The notes beneath the pieces were generated by a model. It searched no databases. It was not told where the DNA came from and saw nothing but the letters and a program-made list of their open reading frames with translations. This document shows positions 9,333-18,446 of a stretch of 64,000 nucleotides of DNA, piece after piece. Position numbers and translations under genes: made by a program. Positions within the stretch are counted from its first letter, which is position 1; each line of letters begins with the position of its first letter. Source of the DNA: Salaquimonas sp. (GTDB lineage Bacteria > Pseudomonadota > Alphaproteobacteria > Rhizobiales > Rhizobiaceae); NCBI GenBank assembly GCA_028289365.1, contig JANQQM010000118.1:19257-83256 (forward strand), written 5' to 3'.

Positions 9333-10844
9333 TCAGTGCTTATCCATTAGCGCTGTATTTGAGTGAGCTTTGCCGCGCAAGGCAAACCACACCGCACCAG
9401 CGATCAATATTATGTTGACGATGATCAAGATCGCCGAAATCGGCCTATCGAGAAAAATCCAGTAGCCGTTATCGGAGATCAGCAGCGACCGGCGGAGATT
9501 GTTCTCAAGCAACGGTCCCAGTATGATTCCAATAACAATTGGTGAAAGGGGGTAATTTGCTGCCCTGAAAAGGATTCCCACAATACCGAAGCCAAGCATG
9601 ACGAACAGATCAAAAACGGATGCCTGCAGGGCGTATGTCCCGATACAGCAAAGCAGTAGCACTATAGGTATCAGGTAAGCCTTGGGAATTCTGAGAACAT
9701 ATACGAATAACGGCGTCGCCAAAATTCCGGCGATCAGCAGAAAAATATTGGAGGCTAGATAAACCAGGAATATACCGCCCACAATTTCCGGCTGCTGTTC
9801 GAATAATGTCGGTCCCGGAAAAAACCCAAGAATCAACAATGCGCCTATCAGCACGGCTGATGACGCATCGCCGGGTATTCCCAAAGCAAGCGACGGCACC
9901 AGCGTGCCGCCAACGGTTGAATTGTTGGCGCTTTCCGTAGCGACGACACCACCCTCAGCGCCTTCACCATATTTCTCATCCGGTCCGGCTGATGCCTTTG
10001 CGACAGCATAGGATGTGAAAGAGCTGATCACCCCGCCGGCACCGGGAAGCGTGCCAAAAAACGCGCCTATAGTAGAAGAACGTAGCAGGTTCTTCCAATG
10101 TTTGAGCGTGAGGAATATTGAGCCAAAACCGGGTCGCGCTATCTCGATCTCAGGCTTCTTGATCAGATCGTCACTCATTGTCTGATAAGCCATTTCCGAG
10201 ATCGCAAACAGGCCGACCACTACCGCCACGATGTGAAATCCATTCAGCATGTGGTGGCTGTCGAACGTGAAGCGATAGCCAGTCGAGAACTCATCGGTAC
10301 CGATCGTTGCAATCAGCAGTCCGAAACATCCGGCAATCAGGCCCTTCAACAGGGATTCTTTCGAGATTACGGCGATTGCAATCAGACCGGTTACTGCCAA
10401 TGCCGCATATTCCGGTGGAGCAAAGTTGCTTGCAAACTGGGCCAATGCCGGCGCGAGCAGAATAAGGACAACGCCTCCGAACAATCCTCCGATTGCGGAC
10501 GCAGAAATTGCAATGCCGATTGCATCGGAAGCACGGCCCTTCTTTGCCATCGGATATCCGTCAAATAGGGTCGCGGCAGCAAGCGGGGTTCCCGGAATGG
10601 GCAATAGGATTGCCGATATAGACCCGCCGCAGGAACCTCCGACAAATATTGCTATCAGAAAGCCCATAGCGGCAACGGGCGGCAATCCTATTGCGACCGG
10701 GAGTAGAAGAATGATGCCCATCAGAGGGCCAAGCCCTGGCAGCGCGCCGACGACCAGGCCGAATAATACACCCAGCAGCGTCAATCCGATTGCCATCGGT
10801 GTCATGAAGAGGCCATAGCCCGAGAGAATGGAATCGATCAGCAT
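9333..10844 (-). CDS. tctA: TctA-type large permease (cluster 2)
   Basis: 503-residue multi-spanning TctA with the motifs GALPGLGPLMGI, LLPIPGTPLAAATLFDGYP, GTLPGAGGVISSFTSY and SLALGIPGDASS, aligned one-to-one with those of the cluster 1 protein. It is the last gene of the leftward operon sulfatase-tctC-tctB-tctA and starts 8 bases after the tctB stop. In cluster 1 the sulfatase follows tctA instead, so gene order differs although content is the same. Confidence 0.95.
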   Translation of the reverse strand: MLIDSILSGYGLFMTPMAIGLTLLGVLFGLVVGALPGLGPLMGIILLLPVAIGLPPVAAMGFLIAIFVGGSCGGSISAILLPIPGTPLAAATLFDGYPMAKKGRASDAIGIAISASAIGGLFGGVVLILLAPALAQFASNFAPPEYAALAVTGLIAIAVISKESLLKGLIAGCFGLLIATIGTDEFSTGYRFTFDSHHMLNGFHIVAVVVGLFAISEMAYQTMSDDLIKKPEIEIARPGFGSIFLTLKHWKNLLRSSTIGAFFGTLPGAGGVISSFTSYAVAKASAGPDEKYGEGAEGGVVATESANNSTVGGTLVPSLALGIPGDASSAVLIGALLILGFFPGPTLFEQQPEIVGGIFLVYLASNIFLLIAGILATPLFVYVLRIPKAYLIPIVLLLCCIGTYALQASVFDLFVMLGFGIVGILFRAANYPLSPIVIGIILGPLLENNLRRSLLISDNGYWIFLDRPISAILIIVNIILIAGAVWFALRGKAHSNTALMDKH

Positions 10845-10851
10845 CGGGTCT

Positions 10852-11349
10852 TTACCAAGGAATGTTCAGGCTAAAGATACCACCCGGCAGCACGACCTTC
10901 AGGTAGACTTCGAAGGCATAGGCAAGCACGAACGAAATGACCAGGGCGGCACCGACTGTGGTCAACGAAAACCGCATGCCGCAAAGAACCATGACTGAAA
11001 CAATCATGGGAGTGGTCGTCAGGTGATATCCAAGGATGCCAAGAAGGGTGAGATATACGGCGAATATTGATAAGAGAATTGCCGGTCTCCGCAGATCAGC
11101 AATATTGACGACCAATTCATCTGAATCATTTTCGGTTGACCGGAACTGCGAGAGAACAAATTGCAACGCGATCAACACGCCAATTAGAATTGCAATTAGT
11201 CTCGGATATGCTGCTGCATTGTCATAGGGACCGCCACTGGCGATTCCTTGTTCTGTCATTGATGTGAAGATTTGTTGGAAAACGACCGCGATGACCACGG
11301 AAAGGAACAAAATAACCAACCAGTTGAGGTATTTCTTTCGGATCGTCAC
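10852..11349 (-). CDS. tctB: TctB-type small permease (cluster 2)
   Basis: 165 residues, four membrane segments (about residues 9-29, 46-63, 88-107 and 117-152). The start is a GTG with GGGGAAAAC just upstream; no early ATG is available. The YDNAAAYPRLIAILIGV stretch matches the cluster 1 TctB. It sits between tctC and tctA. Confidence 0.87.
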   Translation of the reverse strand: MTIRKKYLNWLVILFLSVVIAVVFQQIFTSMTEQGIASGGPYDNAAAYPRLIAILIGVLIALQFVLSQFRSTENDSDELVVNIADLRRPAILLSIFAVYLTLLGILGYHLTTTPMIVSVMVLCGMRFSLTTVGAALVISFVLAYAFEVYLKVVLPGGIFSLNIPW

Positions 11350-11373
11350 GATCGTTTTCCCCGGGTTGCGAGA

Positions 11374-12366
11374 TTAATTGAGCTTCTTGAGCTCTTCTTC
11401 TTCCCATTTCAGCGCATTGCCCATTGCGCCAAGTTGACCTGAAACCGGACCAACAACGTCATCATATTGGGTGTGGTCCCACTCCAGGGGAACAAAGCCT
11501 ACGCGAGTTATTGCTTCTTTAACATCGTCTCGGCTCATGGCCTTCTTCATGGCTTCGCGAAGAACGTCGGCGACTTCATCTGGCGTGTCTTTGTGAACCA
11601 GCCACCAGGTCCACCCCATGGGTGCCAGTCCGGACAATCCGGTATCGATGCCGAGATCGGTAATATTCGGTGCGCCATCATAGGATTTCTTCGCACCATC
11701 CAATTCCGACAATACCAGCAGAATGTCAAATCCCTCCTTGTCCTGCAGATATGCGCCGACATTGATGAAAGAGAAATCAAGCACGCCTGCCTTCAAATCT
11801 TTTCTTGCATCGCCATCCGTCTTGTAGGGAATGTTCTGAGCGACAACGCCGTATGTCTGGAGCACTTTGGCAATCACCATATGAGGCAGATTGTTTCGCG
11901 AACCTGAAGAATAACGCAGCTTGCCAGGATTGGCCTTGCCGTATTCCATGAGATCCTCAAATGTCTTGAATCGCGGGTCGCCTTTTTTTACGCCGATCGA
12001 AAATGCATTCGAGACTGCGGAATGCAGCGGCTTGAAATCCTTGTAGGTCCAATCCGCATTTCCAAGTACGGGTTGCAGGACCAGTGGCGCGACATATCCG
12101 TCAAAGATCGTGTAGCCGTCTGCCGGTCGGTTCATCGCCGTTTTGAACGCCTTTGTACCAGCCGCTCCAGGTGTCGACACGACAGGTAGCGAGACGCCCA
12201 ATTCTTCGCCCATGGCTTTGGCAATTATCTGGCTGACCGACATTGCAACGCCGGCACTCCAGGGAAATATGTTTTCCACGGTCCTCTCAGGAAACTCCGC
12301 GAGTGCTGCCGAAGATGATATTACCACCGCGGCAATCGAAGCTGCGATTAGTTTCTTGATCCTCAT
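11374..12366 (-). CDS. tctC: TctC/Bug-type solute-binding protein (cluster 2)
   Basis: 330-residue periplasmic receptor with a signal peptide (residues about 1-24, ending SSAALA) and mature start EFPERTVENIFPWSAGVAMS. The ATG at 12366 is chosen because GGAGG lies about 8 bases upstream; longer frames only add non-homologous codons. It is close to the cluster 1 TctC in its ligand-loop region (FPWS.GVA, GYTIFDGYVAPL) and probably binds a related ligand. It lies 28 bases after the sulfatase stop. Confidence 0.92.
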   Translation of the reverse strand: MRIKKLIAASIAAVVISSSAALAEFPERTVENIFPWSAGVAMSVSQIIAKAMGEELGVSLPVVSTPGAAGTKAFKTAMNRPADGYTIFDGYVAPLVLQPVLGNADWTYKDFKPLHSAVSNAFSIGVKKGDPRFKTFEDLMEYGKANPGKLRYSSGSRNNLPHMVIAKVLQTYGVVAQNIPYKTDGDARKDLKAGVLDFSFINVGAYLQDKEGFDILLVLSELDGAKKSYDGAPNITDLGIDTGLSGLAPMGWTWWLVHKDTPDEVADVLREAMKKAMSRDDVKEAITRVGFVPLEWDHTQYDDVVGPVSGQLGAMGNALKWEEEELKKLN

Positions 12367-12394
12367 TTTGAACTCCTCCTTCACCTTTATGATT

Positions 12395-13987
12395 TTAATT
12401 CGCCACTGCAGTTGCAAGACCTGCCAATGACTGTCTTTCCAGCCCGTAATGAGCGTAGATTTCAATCGGAGCATCATGGCGCTCCAACTCACTGATGATC
12501 ATTGCGATCATCCGCTTTGTTGTTTCGGGATCGTCGATCGGATTCATCTGGCCGGGGTCAGATTCCAGATCATAGAGGCCGGTGCTTCCATTCCAGTTTT
12601 GTACGCAATGGACCCCTGTCTCGGCTATTTTTCCTGACATTCGCATACGCATGACAGGCGCGCCCTTGGTAAAGTCGAAGGGTTTGCTCAGTTCGGCAGA
12701 TTGCAGTTCTTCAATCGAGAATTGATATTCAAGATGTGACGGCATGACAGTGTAGAGCGGTAGTGCATCGCTCGCCAGATTCTCAGGAAAACGGAAATAG
12801 GTATAACGGCCGTCAGTTACGCAGATCGGCCCAGCAAACATGCCCAAAATTGCACATTGCCGTTCTCCTGATTTGCCGCGAAGCAGGTTACCCAACGAGT
12901 ATGATGTTGTTTCTGACGGCTTGTTGACGCCATGAAACTCCAGGATTGTCGGCATCAGATCGGTCGTTTGAGTAAGCGACTTGACCCGCTTGCCATTCAT
13001 TGCAGTGGCTTCAGGATGGGCAATCATCAACGGGATGTGGGATATCTCTTCGTAATAGGGCATTTTGTTTTTGCCCCACCACTCATGCTCTCCCAATAGA
13101 AAGCCGTGATCCGTGGACAGAATTAATGCAGTGTTCTCCCATGCGTCGTTTTCGTCCATCCAATCCAGCAATCTGCCAAAATACTCGTCACACATGGCAA
13201 CAAGTGCCGCGTAATTTCCACGAATTTCGGCGATCTCCTGTGCGGAATTTGTGACATTTTCATAGATTGGCCAATCCAATATCTTGCCGTTATAGCCTGA
13301 ATTGTAAGCCTGCCTGAATCGCTCTGGCGCGGTAAACGGTTCATGCGGATCAAAGCACTCGATTTGCAGATACCAATCGTCTGCATCCCCGTTCAATCCA
13401 AGAAAATTGAATGCCCGATTGAAGCATTTTGCCGTCGGGTAATCGTCTTCCTCCAGCATGAATTCAGTGTTGATTGCATGCCGCGAGCGCCGCCAGACGT
13501 CGCGCTCTGTTGTGCTTCTTGTAGCCGATTTGCCAGCATCAAGACCGTCGGTCGGATAGTGATGACCATCAAATCTCTCGCGAATTCTGTCCACCGGCGG
13601 CCGGACCATGACCTCAATGGGATCGTATTCTTGACCGCGTATGAAGTCCCAACTGTCAAACGCTGAAACATAACCGGTCCCGCCATTTTCAAAATAATGA
13701 AGATGGTCCGAAACGATATGTGTATAGATGCCGTTTTCACTTAATAATTTGGCGTAGGAATTATCAAATGGCTCAAGCGGTCCCCAGGGCCTATGCATGA
13801 AATTCAAGCGACCGGTATGCATGTCGCGCCGGGCGGGCATACAGGGCAGGCTGCCAACATAGTGGGTATCAAACGTAACGGATCGTTGAGCAAACCGGTC
13901 AAAATTTGGCGTGGCAATCGCCTGGCCACCATAAGCGCCCAGTGCAAGCCGGTTCAATGAATCGAACAAAACAAAAATGGTCCGCAT
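12395..13987 (-). CDS. Cytoplasmic sulfatase-family hydrolase (cluster 2)
   Basis: 530 residues, first gene of the leftward operon. It shares with the cluster 1 enzyme the N-terminal VLFDSLNR, the formylglycine signature SLPCMPARRDMHTGR, the WGPLEPFDNSYA block and the metal motif STDHGFLLGEHEWWGK. There is no signal peptide, so it is cytoplasmic. The ATG at 13987 has GGGAGG about 7 bases upstream; a TTG two codons earlier is less likely. A region near residues 140-165 differs from the paralogue, which may reflect a different ester substrate. Confidence 0.9.
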   Translation of the reverse strand: MRTIFVLFDSLNRLALGAYGGQAIATPNFDRFAQRSVTFDTHYVGSLPCMPARRDMHTGRLNFMHRPWGPLEPFDNSYAKLLSENGIYTHIVSDHLHYFENGGTGYVSAFDSWDFIRGQEYDPIEVMVRPPVDRIRERFDGHHYPTDGLDAGKSATRSTTERDVWRRSRHAINTEFMLEEDDYPTAKCFNRAFNFLGLNGDADDWYLQIECFDPHEPFTAPERFRQAYNSGYNGKILDWPIYENVTNSAQEIAEIRGNYAALVAMCDEYFGRLLDWMDENDAWENTALILSTDHGFLLGEHEWWGKNKMPYYEEISHIPLMIAHPEATAMNGKRVKSLTQTTDLMPTILEFHGVNKPSETTSYSLGNLLRGKSGERQCAILGMFAGPICVTDGRYTYFRFPENLASDALPLYTVMPSHLEYQFSIEELQSAELSKPFDFTKGAPVMRMRMSGKIAETGVHCVQNWNGSTGLYDLESDPGQMNPIDDPETTKRMIAMIISELERHDAPIEIYAHYGLERQSLAGLATAVAN

Positions 13988-14053
13988 CAACAATTCCTCC
14001 CAGTCACGCCAGCGGCGCCGACGCGTTATGTTTACGGATCACCTTCAATTCTG

Positions 14054-14067
14054 TAAAATCGATTTTA
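14054..14067. promoter_or_regulatory. Perfect palindrome, candidate LysR operator
   Basis: TAAAATCGATTTTA is a perfect 14-bp palindrome in the 112-bp gap between the leftward sulfatase and the rightward LysR gene, 32 bases before the LysR start. Position and symmetry fit an autoregulatory and activating LysR site. Confidence 0.55.
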
Positions 14068-14099
14068 TATTGCTTTACGATAGAAAAAAGGAATGTCAT

Positions 14100-14999
14100 A
14101 TGGATAAAAATCTCAGGGCATTTCTTGCAATCTCCGAGCATCGAAACCTCACAACCGCTGCTGACCAGATTGGCTTGACGCAACCCTCTTTGACAAAACG
14201 TCTTGGCAATCTGGAAAACGAATTAGGTTGTCGGTTGTTTGAGCGGCATCGTAGAGGAATGACGCTTACTGCTGCAGGAAACAGCTTCTTCCTAAGAGCC
14301 CAACGTATTGAACAGGAAATGCTGCAAGCCAAAGAGGAATTGCGGAGCCTAGAGAATGCAGGACTGGATGTGTTGCGGGTCGGCGCTGGCCCGCTGTTTC
14401 ATCAGCGTTATGTAGCGCCGGTTTTCTCAAATCTGCTCCTGGAATTTCCATCGCTTCGCCTAGATCTTTCAATTGATCCTAATGAAGTTAGCCTTCCCCT
14501 GTTGATCAAAGGAGAGCTGGATATTGTACTGGGTGTCATTCAGCCGACCGGCCCGGAAGGCGCGCTTCAATCCATGCCAATGACCGTATTAGAACACGGC
14601 GTTATCGTTGCTCCAGGAACAGCCTTGAGCGCCAAGCGGGATCTATATCCTGAAGATCTGCGGGAAGTTCGCTGGGTTTTGTACGGGGATGATGAAGATA
14701 CGGGCGTGTGGCTCAACACTTACTATCAGAGAAATGGTTTGGGAATGCCACGCATAGCGGTGCGCACCGCCTCCTTCGCTGCAGGCCTTGGTCTGGTCAG
14801 AAGCACCGGCTTTGTCATGATGGCGCCAATTCAGCTCTCTTCCGTGATCGAGGAAGCGGGACTGAAAGTGCTTGCTTCGAAACCAGCCATCACAAGCCTG
14901 ACATCAGGAGCATATGTCAGACCAAGTTCCGTAGGGTTCCCGGCCGTAAAACGTTTCCTGGAACTATTGAAGCAAGAATTTTCTAGTACAGGTGAATAG
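14100..14999 (+). CDS. LysR-family transcriptional regulator of the second TTT-sulfatase cluster
   Basis: 299-residue LysR regulator, helix-turn-helix at residues about 3-60 (FLAISEHRNLTTAADQIGLT, LFERHRRGMTLTAAG). The ATG at 14100 has AAGGAA upstream; the frame stays open further left but that part overlaps the sulfatase promoter. Divergent from the cluster 2 operon, mirroring the LysR at 3322-4224. It probably senses the imported ester or its product. Confidence 0.9.
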   Translation: MDKNLRAFLAISEHRNLTTAADQIGLTQPSLTKRLGNLENELGCRLFERHRRGMTLTAAGNSFFLRAQRIEQEMLQAKEELRSLENAGLDVLRVGAGPLFHQRYVAPVFSNLLLEFPSLRLDLSIDPNEVSLPLLIKGELDIVLGVIQPTGPEGALQSMPMTVLEHGVIVAPGTALSAKRDLYPEDLREVRWVLYGDDEDTGVWLNTYYQRNGLGMPRIAVRTASFAAGLGLVRSTGFVMMAPIQLSSVIEEAGLKVLASKPAITSLTSGAYVRPSSVGFPAVKRFLELLKQEFSSTGE

Positions 15000-15024
15000 A
15001 ATTTTACTAGCTGCCCATGACATT

Positions 15025-15198
15025 TTAGCCAAGGATGTACCTTGGGAATAACCTGAACGCTCTCAATACATCTTCAAAGGCCGCAATTTGACGACTGGTG
15101 GTCGGTTGGGTTTGACCAAGAACTCGTGCAGCAGCCGAAAGCGACCCCTCATCGGCAACAGAAAGAAATGTTCTTGCGTGGTCCCAATCAAAAGACAT
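15025..15198 (-). pseudogene. Truncated LysR gene (DNA-binding domain only)
   Basis: Reading leftward from an ATG at 15198 gives 57 codons before a TAA. Residues 1-42 are a good LysR helix-turn-helix (WDHARTFLSVADEGSLSAAA, then RVLGQTQPTTSRQIAAFED). The expected continuation (LFER-type wing, then the effector domain) is missing and the sequence becomes unrelated after residue 43. It is divergent from the NAD(P)-binding gene at 15334, the usual place for its regulator. The effector domain appears lost by deletion, with the next LysR gene ending only 26 bases away. Confidence 0.75.
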
Positions 15199-15333
15199 TT
15201 GAAGTTAAGATGTAAATTTCCGTATACTAAGTCAACGTTTTATCACAATTTATCATCTATTTTTGCATATGCTATTTGCGTGGCACGAATTTCCGATCGA
15301 CTGTTCAGCAAAATTTGGAAGGACGAGCCAAGT

Positions 15334-15969
15334 ATGAATCTCGTTGTTTTAGGCGCAAACGGGCGCACGGGTGCGCATGTAGTGAATTTAGCACTTGACC
15401 AAGGGGTGCAGGTTACCGCTGTCGTGCGGTCAAAAAACAAGTGCCCAAACATCACGCACAAAAATCTAAACATTGCGATAGGCAATCCATGCGATCCAAT
15501 GTTCTTGACGGGTGTTTTTCAGAACCAGAATGCTGTGATCTCAACGCTTGGTGGCCGGCTTCCAACGAAAAAAGCAACTTCCGTATACTATTTGTCCGCA
15601 GATGCCATAGCCAAGGCGGCTGAAACGAGCAGCGTGAAAAAGGTGATCGTGACATCGAGCGCACTTCTCTTTTCTTCAGAGCGAACTTTGGACAATTTCC
15701 TGGCTGCCGTTTTTCGACAGGTTGTCCGGAGCGCCACCAGAATGGAAGAAATTCTTGGTGCTGCTAATCTCAATGCAAGAATCGCCCGATGTGGTTTTTT
15801 AACCGATGCCAATGAAACGCAATATCGCGCAACGAAAGATCACTTGCCGGAAAACGGATCGTCTGTGTCCCGTCGAAGTTTAGCGAGTTTTCTTATGGAT
15901 TCATTGAGTGCTTCATGGTCCGGTGAACAAGTTTTTGGCGTTTCCTGCCCGCTCGATCCCAGAAAATAG
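15334..15969 (+). CDS. NAD(P)-binding (NmrA-like / atypical SDR) protein
   Basis: 211 residues with the Rossmann signature VVLGANGRTGAHVV (residues about 4-17) and the VIVTSSA strand typical of the NAD(P)H-binding NmrA-like family, which includes quinone and flavin reductases. The ATG at 15334 is chosen because the signature starts at residue 3 and AAGGACGAG precedes it; a long upstream extension is not homologous. The divergent LysR remnant suggests that the gene lost its regulator. Confidence 0.8.
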   Translation: MNLVVLGANGRTGAHVVNLALDQGVQVTAVVRSKNKCPNITHKNLNIAIGNPCDPMFLTGVFQNQNAVISTLGGRLPTKKATSVYYLSADAIAKAAETSSVKKVIVTSSALLFSSERTLDNFLAAVFRQVVRSATRMEEILGAANLNARIARCGFLTDANETQYRATKDHLPENGSSVSRRSLASFLMDSLSASWSGEQVFGVSCPLDPRK

Positions 15970-16087
15970 ATCCTGTATAGCGACTACAATCTACTCTGCC
16001 GATTGCTGAGATGGTCATTGCAGAATTGCTTGCCTAAGACCCTCTGACGCCTAGTTATTTTAGTTCAGAGCCTAATTGGAGCACGGT

Positions 16088-16492
16088 ATGATCAAGGGAA
16101 GCTGTTGTTGTGGGGCTGTTCAGTTCGAGTTTACAGAGCCGCCGAAGATGATGGGAACGTGCTATTGCTCCCGATGCCGTAAAATCGGAGCAAATGTGAT
16201 GGTCTTCGCCTCGAAGGATACATTCCGTCTGATTAGCGGAGAAGATCACATCGCGATCTATGAACCAAAGCCCGGATACAAATACAACCGCACTTTCTGC
16301 CGGACCTGTGGATCGGGCCTTGGCGAAGTGGGATCAAAGGAAAACACTTTCCCAGTCAACGCCAACTGCCTCGATGATGATCCGGGTATTCGAAATGGAT
16401 TTCATGAGTTTGTTTCAGAGAAACCCGCCTGGATCAATATTTGCGATGATGCACCGCAATTTGAAAAGCATCCGCCGATGCCTGAGGACTAG
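16088..16492 (+). CDS. GFA (CENP-V/GFA) domain zinc protein
   Basis: 134 residues of the glutathione-dependent formaldehyde-activating family. The zinc-binding cysteines are clear: GSCCCGAVQF near residue 5, CYCSRCRKIG near residue 31 and FCRTCGSGLG near residue 71. Length is normal for the family. Start ATG 16088 with GGAGC upstream. Members often bind glutathione adducts, but few have a proven reaction, so only the fold is asserted. It stands alone. Confidence 0.85.
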   Translation: MIKGSCCCGAVQFEFTEPPKMMGTCYCSRCRKIGANVMVFASKDTFRLISGEDHIAIYEPKPGYKYNRTFCRTCGSGLGEVGSKENTFPVNANCLDDDPGIRNGFHEFVSEKPAWINICDDAPQFEKHPPMPED

Positions 16493-16587
16493 TGCTGTAA
16501 ACTCAGTCTTGTTGTTCGCCGGGACTTTGGCCGAGAAGTCGAATTCCGCGTTGAGCAAGATCCCGGCATCTCGATTATTGACCGACA

Positions 16588-16609
16588 ATGTCCGCTATGT
16601 GCTGCCGTT
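16588..16609. repeat. Degenerate copy of the dispersed repeat
   Basis: AATGTCCGCTATGTGCTGCCGT keeps both the ATGTCCGCT head and the GCTGCCGT tail of the family but has lost the central GGGCC. It lies in a 288-base gap (16493-16780) with no other recognisable feature. Confidence 0.5.
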
Positions 16610-16780
16610 ACCGGATTACCGAAAATCGAACTTACAGCATCTATAGCAAGCTAACGTCGGTATTCCGCCGGATGATAGCCATGATGGTCTTGGGTAGAAA
16701 CCTGATTTCAACCAACTAACTCAAACTGATCATGGGATGAAATTACTGATATAAGGCACACGAGATCATTGAATTTTTCA

Positions 16781-17380
16781 TCAATCAGGTGCACCAAAGT
16801 CGAGGCTGTCAGGTAGATAGTTGAACAGCTCAAGACGCGGTGGCTTTCCGTTACCTATTCTGAAAGCACTTAGACTTGCCGGCGCGACCGGAATGATGAA
16901 TGCGGGGTTGAGACCGATATAGTGTTGCAAGATCGCGCGGATAACTCCACCGTGGCATACAATCAGCAAGTTCTTGCACGGTTCGCGATATTCCGCCTCA
17001 ATCACTGCTGTGACTCGATTGACAAAGTCCCCCCAAGCTTCGCCACCTGGTGCGGTAGATGTGCCGGCGCGCCAAGCCTGATAAGCCTCTTCATTTTCGG
17101 CGCGTATTTCGTCAATGGTGCGCCCGGTCCAGTCTCCTACATCAATCTCGCGCAGCTCCTCCGTTAATCTGGCGTCGCCCGCCCCGATCCTATTTGCGGT
17201 TTCACGTACTCGTTGAAGATCAGAAGACACTGCTCGGCAATGACCGATATCCTCAAGTGTTTGTCGCAGCAAATCAGCCTGAACTTCTCCCAAATCTGAC
17301 AAACCGACATCCGCCTGCCCCTGGAGTCGCCGTTCTGCGTTCCAACTCGATTGTCCGTGCCGAACCAGTAGTATGCGCAT
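16781..17380 (-). CDS. Histidine phosphatase family protein (phosphoglycerate-mutase-like)
   Basis: 199 residues with the catalytic RHG motif at the N terminus (ILLVRHGQSSWN, His8), the LSDLG motif after the QGQADVG loop, and the second catalytic histidine in LLIVCHGGVIRAIL. The start ATG overlaps the ATPase stop as ATGA, so it is the last gene of the RpiR/ABC operon. Given that company, it may dephosphorylate the imported compound or its product, in the manner of CobC/GpmB-like phosphatases (inference). Confidence 0.88.
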   Translation of the reverse strand: MRILLVRHGQSSWNAERRLQGQADVGLSDLGEVQADLLRQTLEDIGHCRAVSSDLQRVRETANRIGAGDARLTEELREIDVGDWTGRTIDEIRAENEEAYQAWRAGTSTAPGGEAWGDFVNRVTAVIEAEYREPCKNLLIVCHGGVIRAILQHYIGLNPAFIIPVAPASLSAFRIGNGKPPRLELFNYLPDSLDFGAPD

Positions 17381-18438
17381 CAGCTGATCCTCGAGCCATC
17401 TTTGCCAAACCAGCAGTCAGGCTGACATGGCAAACAAAAGTGAACTAAGCTCCCTATCCGTAAACCGGGTGGGCGGTCTAAAACGGCAGTCAAGCGCAAT
17501 CCGTCGTTTAGCCCCGTGAGCATAGTGCGACCTGCAATAGTACTGGTCTCAATTAGTTCCATTGGAAGGGTGGTCTCGCCTTCATTTTGGCTCAGCGTTA
17601 ACGCCTCGGCACGATACATTGCCAAACAATTGTCGGTGGGCGGTGTGACCGGCATGTGCCGTCCTCCAACTGTGCAGTCCGTGCCAGTTTTTTCCACCGG
17701 GATCATGTTGTTGGGCGGGGTACCGACGAAGGTTGCGACGAAGGCCGTTTCAGGACGCTCAATCAGTTCGGTGGGCGTGCCGAACTGCTGCACACATCCC
17801 ATGTTCATAACTGCGACATGTGTGGCCATCGTCATCGCTTCTATTTGGTCGTGGGTAACGTAAACTGTTGTTGCACCCGTCGTGCGGTGAAGCCTCATCA
17901 GCTCAGTCCGCATTTCTACCCGCAATTTGGCATCCAAATTCGACAACGGTTCATCGAGCAGCATGATCGATGGCTTAGGTGCAATTGTCCGGGCTATGGC
18001 AACACGCTGCTGTTGTCCACCGGAAATCTCGTTGGGATAGCGCTCGGCAAGCTGGTCGATTTCCAGCAGCGATAAAACTTCGTCAATCCGCGCCGCCCTG
18101 TCTGACTTGGGCATCTTCATGATTTTCAATGGCCATTCAACATTACTGCGGACCGACATGTGTGGCCAAAGCGCGTAGGACTGGAACACCAGGCCGGAAT
18201 TGCGTTTCGCAGGATCAACACTCCAGTTTCGATCACCATCGGAAACTGTTTGGCCATCAAATACAATCTGACCTTCCGAAGGCAACTCAAGCCCGGCGAG
18301 CATTCGCAACAGTGTGGTCTTTCCACAACCTGAAGGACCAAGAAGGACAAGAAACGCGCCCTTGGGGACTGCCAAAGAAACATTGTTGACTGCTTCTACA
18401 TCGCCGAAACGTTTGGTGATATTGCGGATTTCCAGCAT
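17380..18438 (-). CDS. ABC transporter ATP-binding protein (PotA/FbpC-like)
   Basis: 352 residues: Walker A GPSGCGKTT (about residues 36-44), signature SGGQQQR, Walker B IMLLDEPLS, switch histidine VTHD, then a C-terminal TOBE-like domain. This is the layout of iron, polyamine and 2-aminoethylphosphonate importers. ATG 18438 with AAGGAC upstream is preferred over a TTG four codons earlier. It starts 8 bases after the permease stop. Confidence 0.93.
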   Translation of the reverse strand: MLEIRNITKRFGDVEAVNNVSLAVPKGAFLVLLGPSGCGKTTLLRMLAGLELPSEGQIVFDGQTVSDGDRNWSVDPAKRNSGLVFQSYALWPHMSVRSNVEWPLKIMKMPKSDRAARIDEVLSLLEIDQLAERYPNEISGGQQQRVAIARTIAPKPSIMLLDEPLSNLDAKLRVEMRTELMRLHRTTGATTVYVTHDQIEAMTMATHVAVMNMGCVQQFGTPTELIERPETAFVATFVGTPPNNMIPVEKTGTDCTVGGRHMPVTPPTDNCLAMYRAEALTLSQNEGETTLPMELIETSTIAGRTMLTGLNDGLRLTAVLDRPPGLRIGSLVHFCLPCQPDCWFGKDGSRIS

Positions 18439-18446
18439 GGTGTCCT

